Of a stretch of DNA of 9,469 nucleotides, positions 1-6,847 are shown piece after piece. A program made the translations under genes and the position numbers. Source of the stretch: SHZI01 sp964371995 (GTDB taxonomy: Bacteria > Pseudomonadota > Gammaproteobacteria > Steroidobacterales > GCA-2729495); assembly GCA_964371995.1 (NCBI GenBank), contig CAYJPG010000111.1:1-9469 (forward strand), in the 5' to 3' direction. Position 1 is the stretch's first letter. Each line of letters begins with the position of its first letter. The notes beneath the pieces are model-generated. The model did not search any database. It had not been told where the DNA came from and saw only the letters and a list, made by a program, of their open reading frames with translations.

Positions 1-1
1 C

Positions 2-520
2 CGGCATTCCAAGCCGCTGGTCGATCCACTGGAGATTTTCCAGGTGGTGAGCTATGCAGGGAAGCTGCCGGTCATGGTGTCCTGCAAGGTGAAGACAGCG
101 GCACATCTGCGTGCGGCCTACGGCCCAAAGGCTGCGGGTAATCAGCTGTACTGTCCTGAGGTCACGCGGCTGGTCCGCGCGCAGGCGGTAGCGGAATTGC
201 AGCAGGCCAATCAGCCTGCAGCTGCGGCCAAAGCAGCTGCCTTTATCCTCGATGAGGATGAGCCGTATTGGACGGGGCGCTCATACCTCGCGGATTTTCA
301 GCTCAGCTATCGCGGCGGGAATGGCGCGGTACACATCAGTTCGCCCGGGCTGTATCAGGACTACGACAGCTGGATCACCTGGTTTCTGCCGGAAAAATTT
401 CAGGGTCAGAGCTACTGCCATCTGGCGACGGTCAACTACCTGAAGGCGCTCGCGTCGGGCGAAATGAAGCCTGGTATCACGATGACGACTGCAGAGGACG
501 CGCCCGTTCGTCCAAAGTAG
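2..520 (+). CDS. Unrecognised protein, 5' end outside the window or start at GTG 44
   Basis: I do not recognise this family. The frame is open from the first bases of the window, so the gene probably begins upstream. An internal GTG at 44 with GGAG at 31-34 could instead be a true start, giving 158 residues. The residues before GTG 44 (RHSKPLVDPLEIFQ) look like ordinary coding sequence, so I favour a truncated gene. The visible part has no membrane segment. It has a basic helix-like stretch (CKVKTAAHLRAAYG), an Ala/Gln-rich stretch, then an aromatic-rich region with YWTG, LYQDYDSWITWFLP and SYCHLATVNYL. Three cysteines are spread along it and fit no metal-binding spacing I know. It ends in TAG. 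It is followed by a 230-base gap, so it probably belongs to a different transcription unit from the genes to its right. Coding status is fairly sure; function is unknown. Confidence 0.6.
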   Translation, partial: RHSKPLVDPLEIFQVVSYAGKLPVMVSCKVKTAAHLRAAYGPKAAGNQLYCPEVTRLVRAQAVAELQQANQPAAAAKAAAFILDEDEPYWTGRSYLADFQLSYRGGNGAVHISSPGLYQDYDSWITWFLPEKFQGQSYCHLATVNYLKALASGEMKPGITMTTAEDAPVRPK

Positions 521-537
521 CGGGCCAGTCCGCTGCC

Positions 538-569
538 GGAGTGCGAACTCCAGCAAGCTGCAGCACTCC
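538..569 (+). terminator. Weak stem-loop after the first gene
   Basis: GGAGTGC (538-544) is the exact reverse complement of GCACTCC (563-569), giving a 7-bp stem with an 18-base loop. A smaller competing hairpin, GGAGT-GCGA-ACTCC, lies in its left part. It begins 17 bases after the TAG of the upstream gene, where a terminator would be expected, but no run of T follows, so it is not a standard intrinsic terminator. The rest of the gap, about 570-750, shows nothing convincing beyond a TAATAT at 579-584 that has no matching -35 box. Confidence 0.2.
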
Positions 570-750
570 CTGAAGCTCTAATATGCTCCGGATACCCAAG
601 TCTTGAGGATATCGGTGCGTGGGGCATCCAATCCGGCCATCAGCTGAACGCACAGTGACAGGCAGTGCACAGGCTTCAGTCTGGAGTCGCTGGTTTCAGC
701 GACTGACCGGCCAGATCCCGGGTTCGTCCGCGTTGGCCGCGGAGCGCCGC

Positions 751-1176
751 ATGAACGAGCGGCGCAGCCACTCGTTCTGGTCGTTTACCTACGGAAGCTT
801 CCGACCCCGCCGGCGTCAGGGGCGGCGTAAGGGAGACCATGAGCGTGTCTTCCTCGACTGGCATGAACCGCGTGTCCTCTACCTGGTTCTGGCTGTCGTG
901 CTGATGAGCTGTACTGACGCGCTGTTTACGCTGAATCTCCTGGCTTCGGGCGCGCAGGAGGTCAATGCGGTCATGCATCTGCTGATCACACACAACGTCA
1001 AGGCATTTCTGGCCGTCAAGATCGGCAGTACGTGTCTGTCAGCTGTGCTGCTTGCAGTGGTTGCCCGACGTCAGTTCATGGGCATGTTTCCGGTGGTCCG
1101 GTTACTGCAACTCTTCTGTGCCGGTTATGCCGTGCTGCTGGCCTATGAAGTATGGATGTTTGTCGTTTATTTCTGA
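751..1176 (+). CDS. Small three-helix membrane protein, DUF5658-like
   Basis: This is a 141-residue inner-membrane protein. Residues 1-40 are hydrophilic and very basic (RRRQGRRKGDHER at 20-32), which predicts a cytoplasmic N-terminus. Three hydrophobic segments follow at about 41-64, 84-104 and 117-140. The first ends in a D..FT.NLL..GAQEVN pattern (Asp56 to Asn72), which I recall from the DUF5658 family of short membrane proteins of unknown function. That match is from memory and no domain search was run. I chose the ATG at 751 because GGAG at 741-744 lies 6 bases upstream. The frame is open further left to a GTG at 619, which would give 185 residues, but the added part is low-complexity and has no clear ribosome binding site. 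The gene ends 93 bases before sucA. No role can be assigned, and nothing links it to 2-oxoglutarate dehydrogenase except position. Confidence 0.7.
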   Translation: MNERRSHSFWSFTYGSFRPRRRQGRRKGDHERVFLDWHEPRVLYLVLAVVLMSCTDALFTLNLLASGAQEVNAVMHLLITHNVKAFLAVKIGSTCLSAVLLAVVARRQFMGMFPVVRLLQLFCAGYAVLLAYEVWMFVVYF

Positions 1177-1201
1177 GCGGACTGGATCCCTGCAAAGGAC
1201 C

Positions 1202-1230
1202 ATGAGCTGGCAGGACAGAACAGGTAGAAT
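1202..1230 (+). promoter_or_regulatory. Candidate sigma-70 promoter for sucA-sucB-lpd
   Basis: TAGAAT at 1225-1230 matches five of six bases of the -10 consensus. Seventeen bases upstream, ATGAGC at 1202-1207 keeps only the central TGA of a -35 box. Transcription would start near 1237, leaving a leader of about 33 bases before the sucA ATG. The 93-base gap is the natural place for the operon promoter, but the -35 match is poor and an activator or another start site is possible. Confidence 0.3.
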
Positions 1231-1269
1231 CCACGACGTCCTCAGCATTTTCTGACACAGTCAATTGAT

Positions 1270-4092
1270 ATGAGCCACAGCTTGCAGCAGATCTATGCTG
1301 CGTCGCCACTTTTTGCGGGTAACGCGGAGTACGTCGAAGAGCTCTATGCGAGCTGGTTGAAGGATCCAGGTTCCGTCGATGCCCGGTGGCGCCAGTTTTT
1401 CGCCGAGCAGGCACCGCAAGCGCCCGGTTCGGCTGCCAGTTCAGGTGTTGCGACGATTAGCCGGTCGCCGCATGCGGGATCCGGCCCTCGGCGAAGCGGC
1501 GCACAGCCATCGGCAGAGAAGCAGGCCTCTGTTTCGCGGCTGATCCAGATTTACAGCCTGCGCGGTCATCAGATCGCGGATCTCGATCCACTCGGGCTCG
1601 AAAAGCGCGCCATGCCCATCGTCATGCGTCTCGACCAGCTGGGACTCAGCGAAGCTGATTTCGATACAGAGTTCTACGTTGGTAATTTTGCCGGCCAGAC
1701 CGATGTGCGCATGACGCTGCGTGAGCTGATGCGCACGCTGACACGTGTCTATGCCGGAAAGGTTGGTGCCGACTATGCGCATCTGTCCCGCGGCCGGGAA
1801 CGACGCTGGATCCGTGAACGCCTCGAGCGCGGCATGCTCAGCGACCCTTACAGCGACGACGACCGTCGCCACATTCTCAGGCAGCTGACTGCCGCCGAAG
1901 GCATCGAGCGGTATCTGCACACGCGCTATGTAGGCCAGAAGCGTTTTTCGCTGGAAGGCGGCGACAGTCTGGTGCCCTTGCTGGATGACCTGATTCAGCA
2001 GGGTGGTGCCAGCGGTATCCAGGAAATGGTGCTCGGCATGGCGCACCGTGGCCGGATCAATGTGCTGGTCAATATTCTCGGCAAGGCGCCGCAGGCCCTG
2101 TTCTCCGAGTTTGAAGGTGTCTACGATCCGGCACGCGTGAAGGGCTCGGGTGATGTGAAGTACCACATGGGCTTCTCGTCTGATATCCGGACGCCGGGCG
2201 GCAACGTACATGTGGTCCTGGCTTTCAACCCCTCACATCTGGAGATCGTCGATCCGGTGGTGGAAGGCTCGGTGCGTGCGCGGCAGGAGCGCCGCGGTGA
2301 CGTCGACGGCAGTGAAATCCTGCCTGTGCTGTTGCACGGTGATGCGGCCTTTGCGGGGCAGGGCGTGGTGGCCGAAACCTTCCAGCTGTCCCAGACGCGC
2401 GGATTCAGTACCGGCGGCACACTGCATATCGTCTGCAACAATCAGGTTGGCTTCACCATCAGCAATCCGCGCGATGCGCGTTCTACGGCCTACTGCAGCG
2501 ATATTGCACGCATGATCGAGGCCCCTGTGCTGCACGTGAACGGCGATGATCCGGAGGCCGTGGTCTTTGTTACACGCCTGGCGCTGGAATACCGTCAGAC
2601 CTTTCACAAGGATGTGGTGATCGATCTGGTCTGCTATCGACGCCACGGCCACAACGAAGCCGACGAGCCGGGTGCGACGCAGCCGCTCATGTACCAGACG
2701 ATCCGCAAGCATCCGACGACCCGGCAGATTTACGCGCGGAAGCTGATGGAGCGCGGCGTTCTGGATGCGCCCGAGGCCGACCGCATGAGCGAGGACTACC
2801 GGGAGCGTGTCGACGCAGGTCTTTCATTGCCGCAGACCGTGCTGGGCATGGTCGGCAATGAATACACGGTGGACTGGAGCCGCTACGTGAAGGCAGACTG
2901 GGACGAGCCAGAGTCGACCGCGCTGAGCAGCGAGGAAGTCGCGGTACTGGGGCGTGAGATCAACACCACTCCACAGCACTTCAGTCTGCATCCGCGCGTC
3001 GCGCGAGTGGTTACGGACCGCGAGCGCATGGCCGCCGGCGAGCTGCCGATGGACTGGGGTTTTGCCGAGTTGATGGCCTATGGCAGCCTGGTCCGTGCGG
3101 GCATCAACGTACGGCTGACTGGTCAGGACAGCGGTCGCGGCACTTTCTTTCATCGTCACTGCGTACTTCACGACCAGCTCACCGAACAGACCTGGACGCC
3201 GATCGACAATATATCGGGCGGCAAGGAGCGCAGCCGCTTTACCGTGACTGATTCCCTGCTGTCGGAGGAAGCGGTGCTCGGCTTTGAGTATGGCTATTCC
3301 AGTACAGATCCCGACGCTCTGGTGATCTGGGAAGCGCAGTTCGGTGATTTCTGCAATGGTGCACAGGTCGTCATCGACCAGTTCATCAGCTCGGGTGAGG
3401 AAAAGTGGGGGCGCCTGTGCGGCCTCGTCCTGTTCCTGCCGCATGGGCAGGAAGGGCAGGGGCCGGAGCACTCGTCTGCGCGTCTCGAACGCTTCCTGCA
3501 ACTCTGTGCGGAACAGAACATGCAGGTATGCATTCCGTCCACGCCGGCGCAAATGTTTCACATGCTGCGCCGGCAGATGCTGCGCGCGCTGCGCAAGCCG
3601 CTGATCGTGCTGACGCCAAAGAGCCTGCTGCGTCACCGGCTGTCGAGTTCGCCGCTCGATGAACTGGTCCGTGGCCGATTCCAGCTCGTCATCGACGAGA
3701 TTGATCCGCTGGAGACGGCGGCGGTACGCCGCGTCGTATTCTGCAGTGGCAAGGTCTACTTCGATCTGCTCGAGGCGCGGCGCGCCAAAGCCCAGACCGA
3801 TGTGGCACTGATCCGCATTGAGCAGCTCTATCCGTTCCCCGGCAATGAGTATGCCGCGCTGCTGGCCCGCTATCCGCAGGCGCGGGAAATCGTCTGGTGC
3901 CAGGAGGAGCCGCAGAACCAGGGGGCCTGGTACCAGATCCGCCATCAGTTGCAGCGGCCGCTGCAGAAGCGGCAGGAACTCTACTATGCTGGCCGTCCCG
4001 GTGCGGCTGCACCGGGACCGGGAATTTTCCAGTTACACGTCCAGCAGCAGCAGGAGCTGGTTGAAACCGCCCTGTCGGCAGACGTGCGTTAA
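1270..4092 (+). CDS. sucA: 2-oxoglutarate dehydrogenase E1 component
   Basis: SucA is the thiamine-diphosphate E1 subunit. It decarboxylates 2-oxoglutarate and passes the succinyl group to the lipoyl arm of SucB, the committed step of the complex in the cytoplasmic TCA cycle. The protein has 940 residues, close to the 933 of E. coli. The N-terminus carries the E2-binding type segment (LFAGNAEYVEELYASWL). Active-site signatures are GMAHRGRIN with His259, KYHMGF with His299, the cofactor motif from GDAAF (Asp358) to CNNQVGFT (Asn390-Asn391), RRHGHNEADEP, and LPHG with His725. The C-terminal CQEEPQNQGAW and YAGRP blocks are also present. Residue 727 is Gln where E. coli has Tyr (PHGYEGQGPEHSS), an unusual change. 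The ATG at 1270 fits the family N-terminus, but no good Shine-Dalgarno precedes it. The stop is 17 bases before sucB, so the two are surely co-transcribed. Confidence 0.98.
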   Translation: MSHSLQQIYAASPLFAGNAEYVEELYASWLKDPGSVDARWRQFFAEQAPQAPGSAASSGVATISRSPHAGSGPRRSGAQPSAEKQASVSRLIQIYSLRGHQIADLDPLGLEKRAMPIVMRLDQLGLSEADFDTEFYVGNFAGQTDVRMTLRELMRTLTRVYAGKVGADYAHLSRGRERRWIRERLERGMLSDPYSDDDRRHILRQLTAAEGIERYLHTRYVGQKRFSLEGGDSLVPLLDDLIQQGGASGIQEMVLGMAHRGRINVLVNILGKAPQALFSEFEGVYDPARVKGSGDVKYHMGFSSDIRTPGGNVHVVLAFNPSHLEIVDPVVEGSVRARQERRGDVDGSEILPVLLHGDAAFAGQGVVAETFQLSQTRGFSTGGTLHIVCNNQVGFTISNPRDARSTAYCSDIARMIEAPVLHVNGDDPEAVVFVTRLALEYRQTFHKDVVIDLVCYRRHGHNEADEPGATQPLMYQTIRKHPTTRQIYARKLMERGVLDAPEADRMSEDYRERVDAGLSLPQTVLGMVGNEYTVDWSRYVKADWDEPESTALSSEEVAVLGREINTTPQHFSLHPRVARVVTDRERMAAGELPMDWGFAELMAYGSLVRAGINVRLTGQDSGRGTFFHRHCVLHDQLTEQTWTPIDNISGGKERSRFTVTDSLLSEEAVLGFEYGYSSTDPDALVIWEAQFGDFCNGAQVVIDQFISSGEEKWGRLCGLVLFLPHGQEGQGPEHSSARLERFLQLCAEQNMQVCIPSTPAQMFHMLRRQMLRALRKPLIVLTPKSLLRHRLSSSPLDELVRGRFQLVIDEIDPLETAAVRRVVFCSGKVYFDLLEARRAKAQTDVALIRIEQLYPFPGNEYAALLARYPQAREIVWCQEEPQNQGAWYQIRHQLQRPLQKRQELYYAGRPGAAAPGPGIFQLHVQQQQELVETALSADVR
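3433..3453 (+). repeat. Perfect 8-bp inverted repeat inside sucA at the Gln727 codon
   Basis: TTCCTGCC (3433-3440) and GGCAGGAA (3446-3453) are exact reverse complements separated by the 5-base loop GCATG. The repeat encodes the LPHG-Q-E part of the active-site block. The unusual CAG codon for Gln727 (3448-3450) lies wholly within the right arm. I see no regulatory context, so this may simply be coding sequence that happens to fold. Confidence 0.6.
3995..4018 (+). repeat. 10-bp GC-rich hairpin followed by TTTT near the sucA 3' end
   Basis: GTCCCGGTGC (3995-4004) pairs perfectly with GCACCGGGAC (4009-4018) across a GGCT loop. Six bases later comes TTTT at 4025-4028. The stem strength and a short T run resemble a weak intrinsic terminator or pause site, about 70 bases before the sucA stop and 90 before the sucB start. 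It encodes a Gly/Ala/Pro-rich stretch after YAGRP, a composition that favours such GC palindromes by chance. The structure is seen directly; a role in operon expression is inference. Confidence 0.4.
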
Positions 4093-4094
4093 AC

Positions 4095-4100
4095 AGGAGG
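4095..4100 (+). promoter_or_regulatory. Strong ribosome binding site that sets the sucB start
   Basis: AGGAGG is a full Shine-Dalgarno sequence 9 bases before the ATG at 4110. An in-frame TTG at 4104 would be only 3 bases away, too close to use, so the ATG is the start. Confidence 0.8.
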
Positions 4101-4109
4101 TGTTTGCAG

Positions 4110-5318
4110 ATGGTGATTGAAGTCAAGGTGCCGCGCCTCCCTGAGTCAGTGGCCGACGCCACGCTCGTGACCTGGCACAAGGCGCCAGGAGACACCGTTG
4201 AGCGCGATGAGAGTCTCGCCGATCTCGAAACCGATAAGGTGGTGCTCGATGTACCTGCACCGCAGCGGGGTGTGTTGCGCGAGATCCGGGTGGAGGCTGG
4301 CAGCACGGTGACGAGCGGGCAGTTACTGGCGATCTTTGAGGCAGCCGCAGATGGTGCATCGGCGGCCCCGGCTGCTGCAGCGGAAAAGCCCGCCGCGGTT
4401 GCGGCGGCTCAACCTAAAGTAACGCCTGCCGCTGTACCCGCCGCAGACCGTAGCTCTGGCAAGACGGGTCCGGCCGTACGCCGTCTGGCCGCAGAGCAGG
4501 GCGTCGATACGGTGACCCTCAAGGGCAGCGGTCCCCAGGGACGTATTCAGAAGAGCGATGTCGTGGCCTCGCCCGTGACCCGGCCCGCACCGGTGCCGGA
4601 ACCGGCGATTGCCGCCAGTCGTAGCGAGCGGCGCGTGCCGATGACGCGCCTGCGCGCCAGGATTGCGGAACGGCTGGTTACAGCACAGCAGACTGCCGCG
4701 ATGCTGACCACCTTCAACGAGGTTGATCTGAGCGAGGTCATGAGCCTGCGCAGCCGCTACAAGGAAGCCTTCGAGAAGCAGCATGGTGCGCGCCTCGGCT
4801 TCATGGGCTTCTTCATCACGGCGGCGATCGAGGCACTGCGACGCTATCCGGGCGTCAATGCCTCAGTCGAAGGCCAGGAAATCGTCTATCACGACTACTA
4901 CGATATCGGTGTCGCGGTTTCGACCGACCGCGGTCTCGTCGTTCCGGTACTGCGCGATGCCGAACGGCTCAGCCTGCCGGCTATCGAGGCGGCGATTACG
5001 GAGTTCGGTCGCAAAGCCCGCGACGGCGCGCTCGGCATGGAGGACCTGATCGGCGGAACCTTTACGCTGACCAATGGCGGCGTATTCGGTTCAATGCTGT
5101 CGACGCCCATCCTCAATCCTCCGCAGAGCGGCATTCTCGGCATGCACAAGATCCAGGAACGGCCGATGGTCGTCGACGGGCAAATTGTGGTCCGCCCGAT
5201 GATGTATCTCGCGCTGACTTACGATCACCGCATCGTCGATGGTCGCGAGGCAGTGCAGTTTCTGGTGGCGATAAAGGAAACCCTCGAGGACCCGGCACGG
5301 CTCCTGCTGGGTATCTGA
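4110..5318 (+). CDS. sucB: Dihydrolipoyllysine succinyltransferase, 2-oxoglutarate dehydrogenase E2
   Basis: SucB is the core of the 2-oxoglutarate dehydrogenase complex. It takes the succinyl group from SucA on a lipoyl arm and transfers it to CoA. The 402 residues read in the standard order. A single lipoyl domain spans about 1-78, with the lipoylated Lys43 in ETDKVV. An Ala/Pro-rich linker runs to about 115. The peripheral-subunit-binding domain follows (PAVRRLAAEQGVD, then GSGPQGRI). The acyltransferase domain runs from RVPMTRLR to the C-terminus, with LTTFNEVD, STDRGLVVPVLRDAE, and the catalytic YDHRIVDGREAVQFL motif holding His373 and Asp377. LPESVADATLVTWHK near the N-terminus is typical of SucB rather than the pyruvate dehydrogenase E2. 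Its place between sucA and lpd supports this. The start is the ATG at 4110 behind AGGAGG. Confidence 0.97.
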   Translation: MVIEVKVPRLPESVADATLVTWHKAPGDTVERDESLADLETDKVVLDVPAPQRGVLREIRVEAGSTVTSGQLLAIFEAAADGASAAPAAAAEKPAAVAAAQPKVTPAAVPAADRSSGKTGPAVRRLAAEQGVDTVTLKGSGPQGRIQKSDVVASPVTRPAPVPEPAIAASRSERRVPMTRLRARIAERLVTAQQTAAMLTTFNEVDLSEVMSLRSRYKEAFEKQHGARLGFMGFFITAAIEALRRYPGVNASVEGQEIVYHDYYDIGVAVSTDRGLVVPVLRDAERLSLPAIEAAITEFGRKARDGALGMEDLIGGTFTLTNGGVFGSMLSTPILNPPQSGILGMHKIQERPMVVDGQIVVRPMMYLALTYDHRIVDGREAVQFLVAIKETLEDPARLLLGI

Positions 5319-5337
5319 GGACAGAAGGAGTGCGGCG

Positions 5338-6762
5338 GTGAGCAAGTACGACGTGGTAGTTATCGGTGGCGGGCCGGGCGGTTACATCGCCGCTATACGT
5401 GCGGCCCAGAACGGGCTGCGGGTCGCCTGTATCGATGCCTGGAAGAACCGCGACGGCAAACACGCACTGGGCGGCACCTGCCTGAACGCAGGCTGTATTC
5501 CCTCCAAGGTACTGCTCGAATCCTCCGAGCTGTTTCATCGCGCTGGTCACGAATTTGCAAGTCACGGTATTCAGGTCAGCAAGCCCGGGCTGGATCTGGC
5601 AGTAATGCAGGCACGCAAGGCCACGATCGTTCGCCAGTTCTCCGGTGGCATACAGGAGCTGTTCAAGGCCAACGGGGTTAGCAGCTTCTTCGGCCACGGT
5701 CATCTGCTGCCGGCCAACAAGATCCGCTATACGCCAGACAGCGGTGAGCCGGAGCTGCTGGAGGCCGAGCATGTGGTGCTGGCCGCAGGTTCTGTGCCGG
5801 TCGAGTTGCCCTTTGCGTGCTTCGACGGCGAAAAGATCGTGGACTCCTGGGGTGCCCTGGAATTTGATGCCGTACCGGCCCGCCTCGGGGTGATCGGCGG
5901 CGGCGTGATCGGCCTCGAACTTGGCAGCGTCTGGCAGCGGCTGGGCGCGCAGACCACGGTGATCGAGGCGCTGGACCGCTTCCTGTTCGTGGCTGACGGC
6001 CAGATTGCCAAGGACGCGCAGCGGCAGTTCAAGAAGCAGGGTCTGGATATCCGGCTCGGCGCGAAAGTGATCGAAACCGTGCGGACGGATGCCGGGGTGG
6101 TGGTGAGCTATGAGGACGGGAGCGGCCGGCATTCGCTGGAAGTGGACCGGCTGATCGTCGCGGTCGGGCGCCGGCCGGGTACCGACGGACTGCTCGATCC
6201 GCTGGCGGGCGTGCAGCTGACCGAACGCGGATTTGTCGAGGTGGATGCCGAGTGCCGCACCACAGCCGCGAATGTCTGGGCAGTCGGTGATCTGGTGCGC
6301 GGGCCGATGCTGGCTCACAAGGGGTCTGAAGAAGGCGTGATGGTCGCAGATCTCATCGCCGGTCGTTACGGACACGTCAACTACGCCGCAATTCCCAGCG
6401 TGATCTACACCTCGCCGGAGATTGCCTGGGTGGGTCAGACCGAGGAACAGCTCAAGGAGGCCGGCCAGTCCTACAAGGTCGGGACTTTCAATTTCGCGGC
6501 CAGCGGCCGGGCCAAAGCCATGGAACAGGCGGCGGGCCTCGTCAAGGTACTGGCTGATACCGTCACCGATCGGGTGCTGGGCGTGCACATTATCGGGCCG
6601 ATGGCCGGTGAACTGATCGGCGAAGCAGTGGTCGCCATGGAGTTCGAAGCCAGTTGCGAAGATTTGCAGCGTACGATCCATGCCCATCCGACCCTTACCG
6701 AAGCCATACATGAGGCGGCGCTGTCGGCCGATCGTCGCGCCCTGCACGCCATCAATCACTGA
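5338..6762 (+). CDS. lpdA: Dihydrolipoyl dehydrogenase, E3
   Basis: This FAD-dependent E3 subunit reoxidises the dihydrolipoyl arm of SucB and reduces NAD+. It has 474 residues, the usual length. The N-terminal FAD-binding motif is GGGPGGY at 10-16. The redox-active disulfide is Cys48-Cys53 in GGTCLNAGCIPSK. The NAD-binding fold is marked by GVIGGGVIGLELGS, the second FAD contact by AVGDLVRGPMLAHK, and the C-terminal interface domain ends with the catalytic pair His450 and Glu455 in HAHPTLTEAIHEA. The start is a GTG with AAGGAG at 5325-5330, 7 bases upstream. It lies 19 bases after sucB in the same operon, so it probably serves 2-oxoglutarate dehydrogenase first. It could also serve pyruvate dehydrogenase or the glycine cleavage system if no other lpd exists in the genome. 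Confidence 0.97.
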   Translation: MSKYDVVVIGGGPGGYIAAIRAAQNGLRVACIDAWKNRDGKHALGGTCLNAGCIPSKVLLESSELFHRAGHEFASHGIQVSKPGLDLAVMQARKATIVRQFSGGIQELFKANGVSSFFGHGHLLPANKIRYTPDSGEPELLEAEHVVLAAGSVPVELPFACFDGEKIVDSWGALEFDAVPARLGVIGGGVIGLELGSVWQRLGAQTTVIEALDRFLFVADGQIAKDAQRQFKKQGLDIRLGAKVIETVRTDAGVVVSYEDGSGRHSLEVDRLIVAVGRRPGTDGLLDPLAGVQLTERGFVEVDAECRTTAANVWAVGDLVRGPMLAHKGSEEGVMVADLIAGRYGHVNYAAIPSVIYTSPEIAWVGQTEEQLKEAGQSYKVGTFNFAASGRAKAMEQAAGLVKVLADTVTDRVLGVHIIGPMAGELIGEAVVAMEFEASCEDLQRTIHAHPTLTEAIHEAALSADRRALHAINH

Positions 6763-6802
6763 GCTTCACCGCGCCCCCGGCTGACGCGGCAATTCAGTTA
6801 TC

Positions 6803-6821
6803 ATCCTGCGCTGTGCAGGAT
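6803..6821 (+). terminator. Perfect hairpin between lpd and ruvC, possible terminator or leader structure
   Basis: ATCCTGC (6803-6809) pairs with GCAGGAT (6815-6821) over a 5-base loop, GCTGT. It is the only strong structure in the 85-base gap and is placed to end the sucA-sucB-lpd transcript. No T tract follows (CTTCATTCG), so intrinsic termination would be weak. TATCAT at 6799-6804 resembles a -10 box and overlaps the left arm, but I find no -35 partner at 15-18 bases. The hairpin might instead lie at the 5' end of the ruvC message. Confidence 0.35.
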
Positions 6822-6847
6822 CTTCATTCGCATGTCGGGAGCCAGGT

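Noticed and set aside
619..750. N-terminal extension of the membrane protein from GTG 619
   Set aside because: The added 44 residues are low-complexity and there is no ribosome binding site, while ATG 751 has GGAG at good spacing.
1441..2211. A 256-codon open frame on the minus strand
   Set aside because: It is also antisense to sucA, with no recognisable motif or start signal.
2824..3945. A 373-codon open frame on the minus strand
   Set aside because: It is wholly antisense to sucA, which is certain, and looks like a codon-bias shadow.
5113..6759. A 548-codon open frame on the minus strand
   Set aside because: It lies opposite lpd and the end of sucB, which have complete catalytic motifs. 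Long antisense frames are common in GC-rich genes, and its sequence shows no family features.
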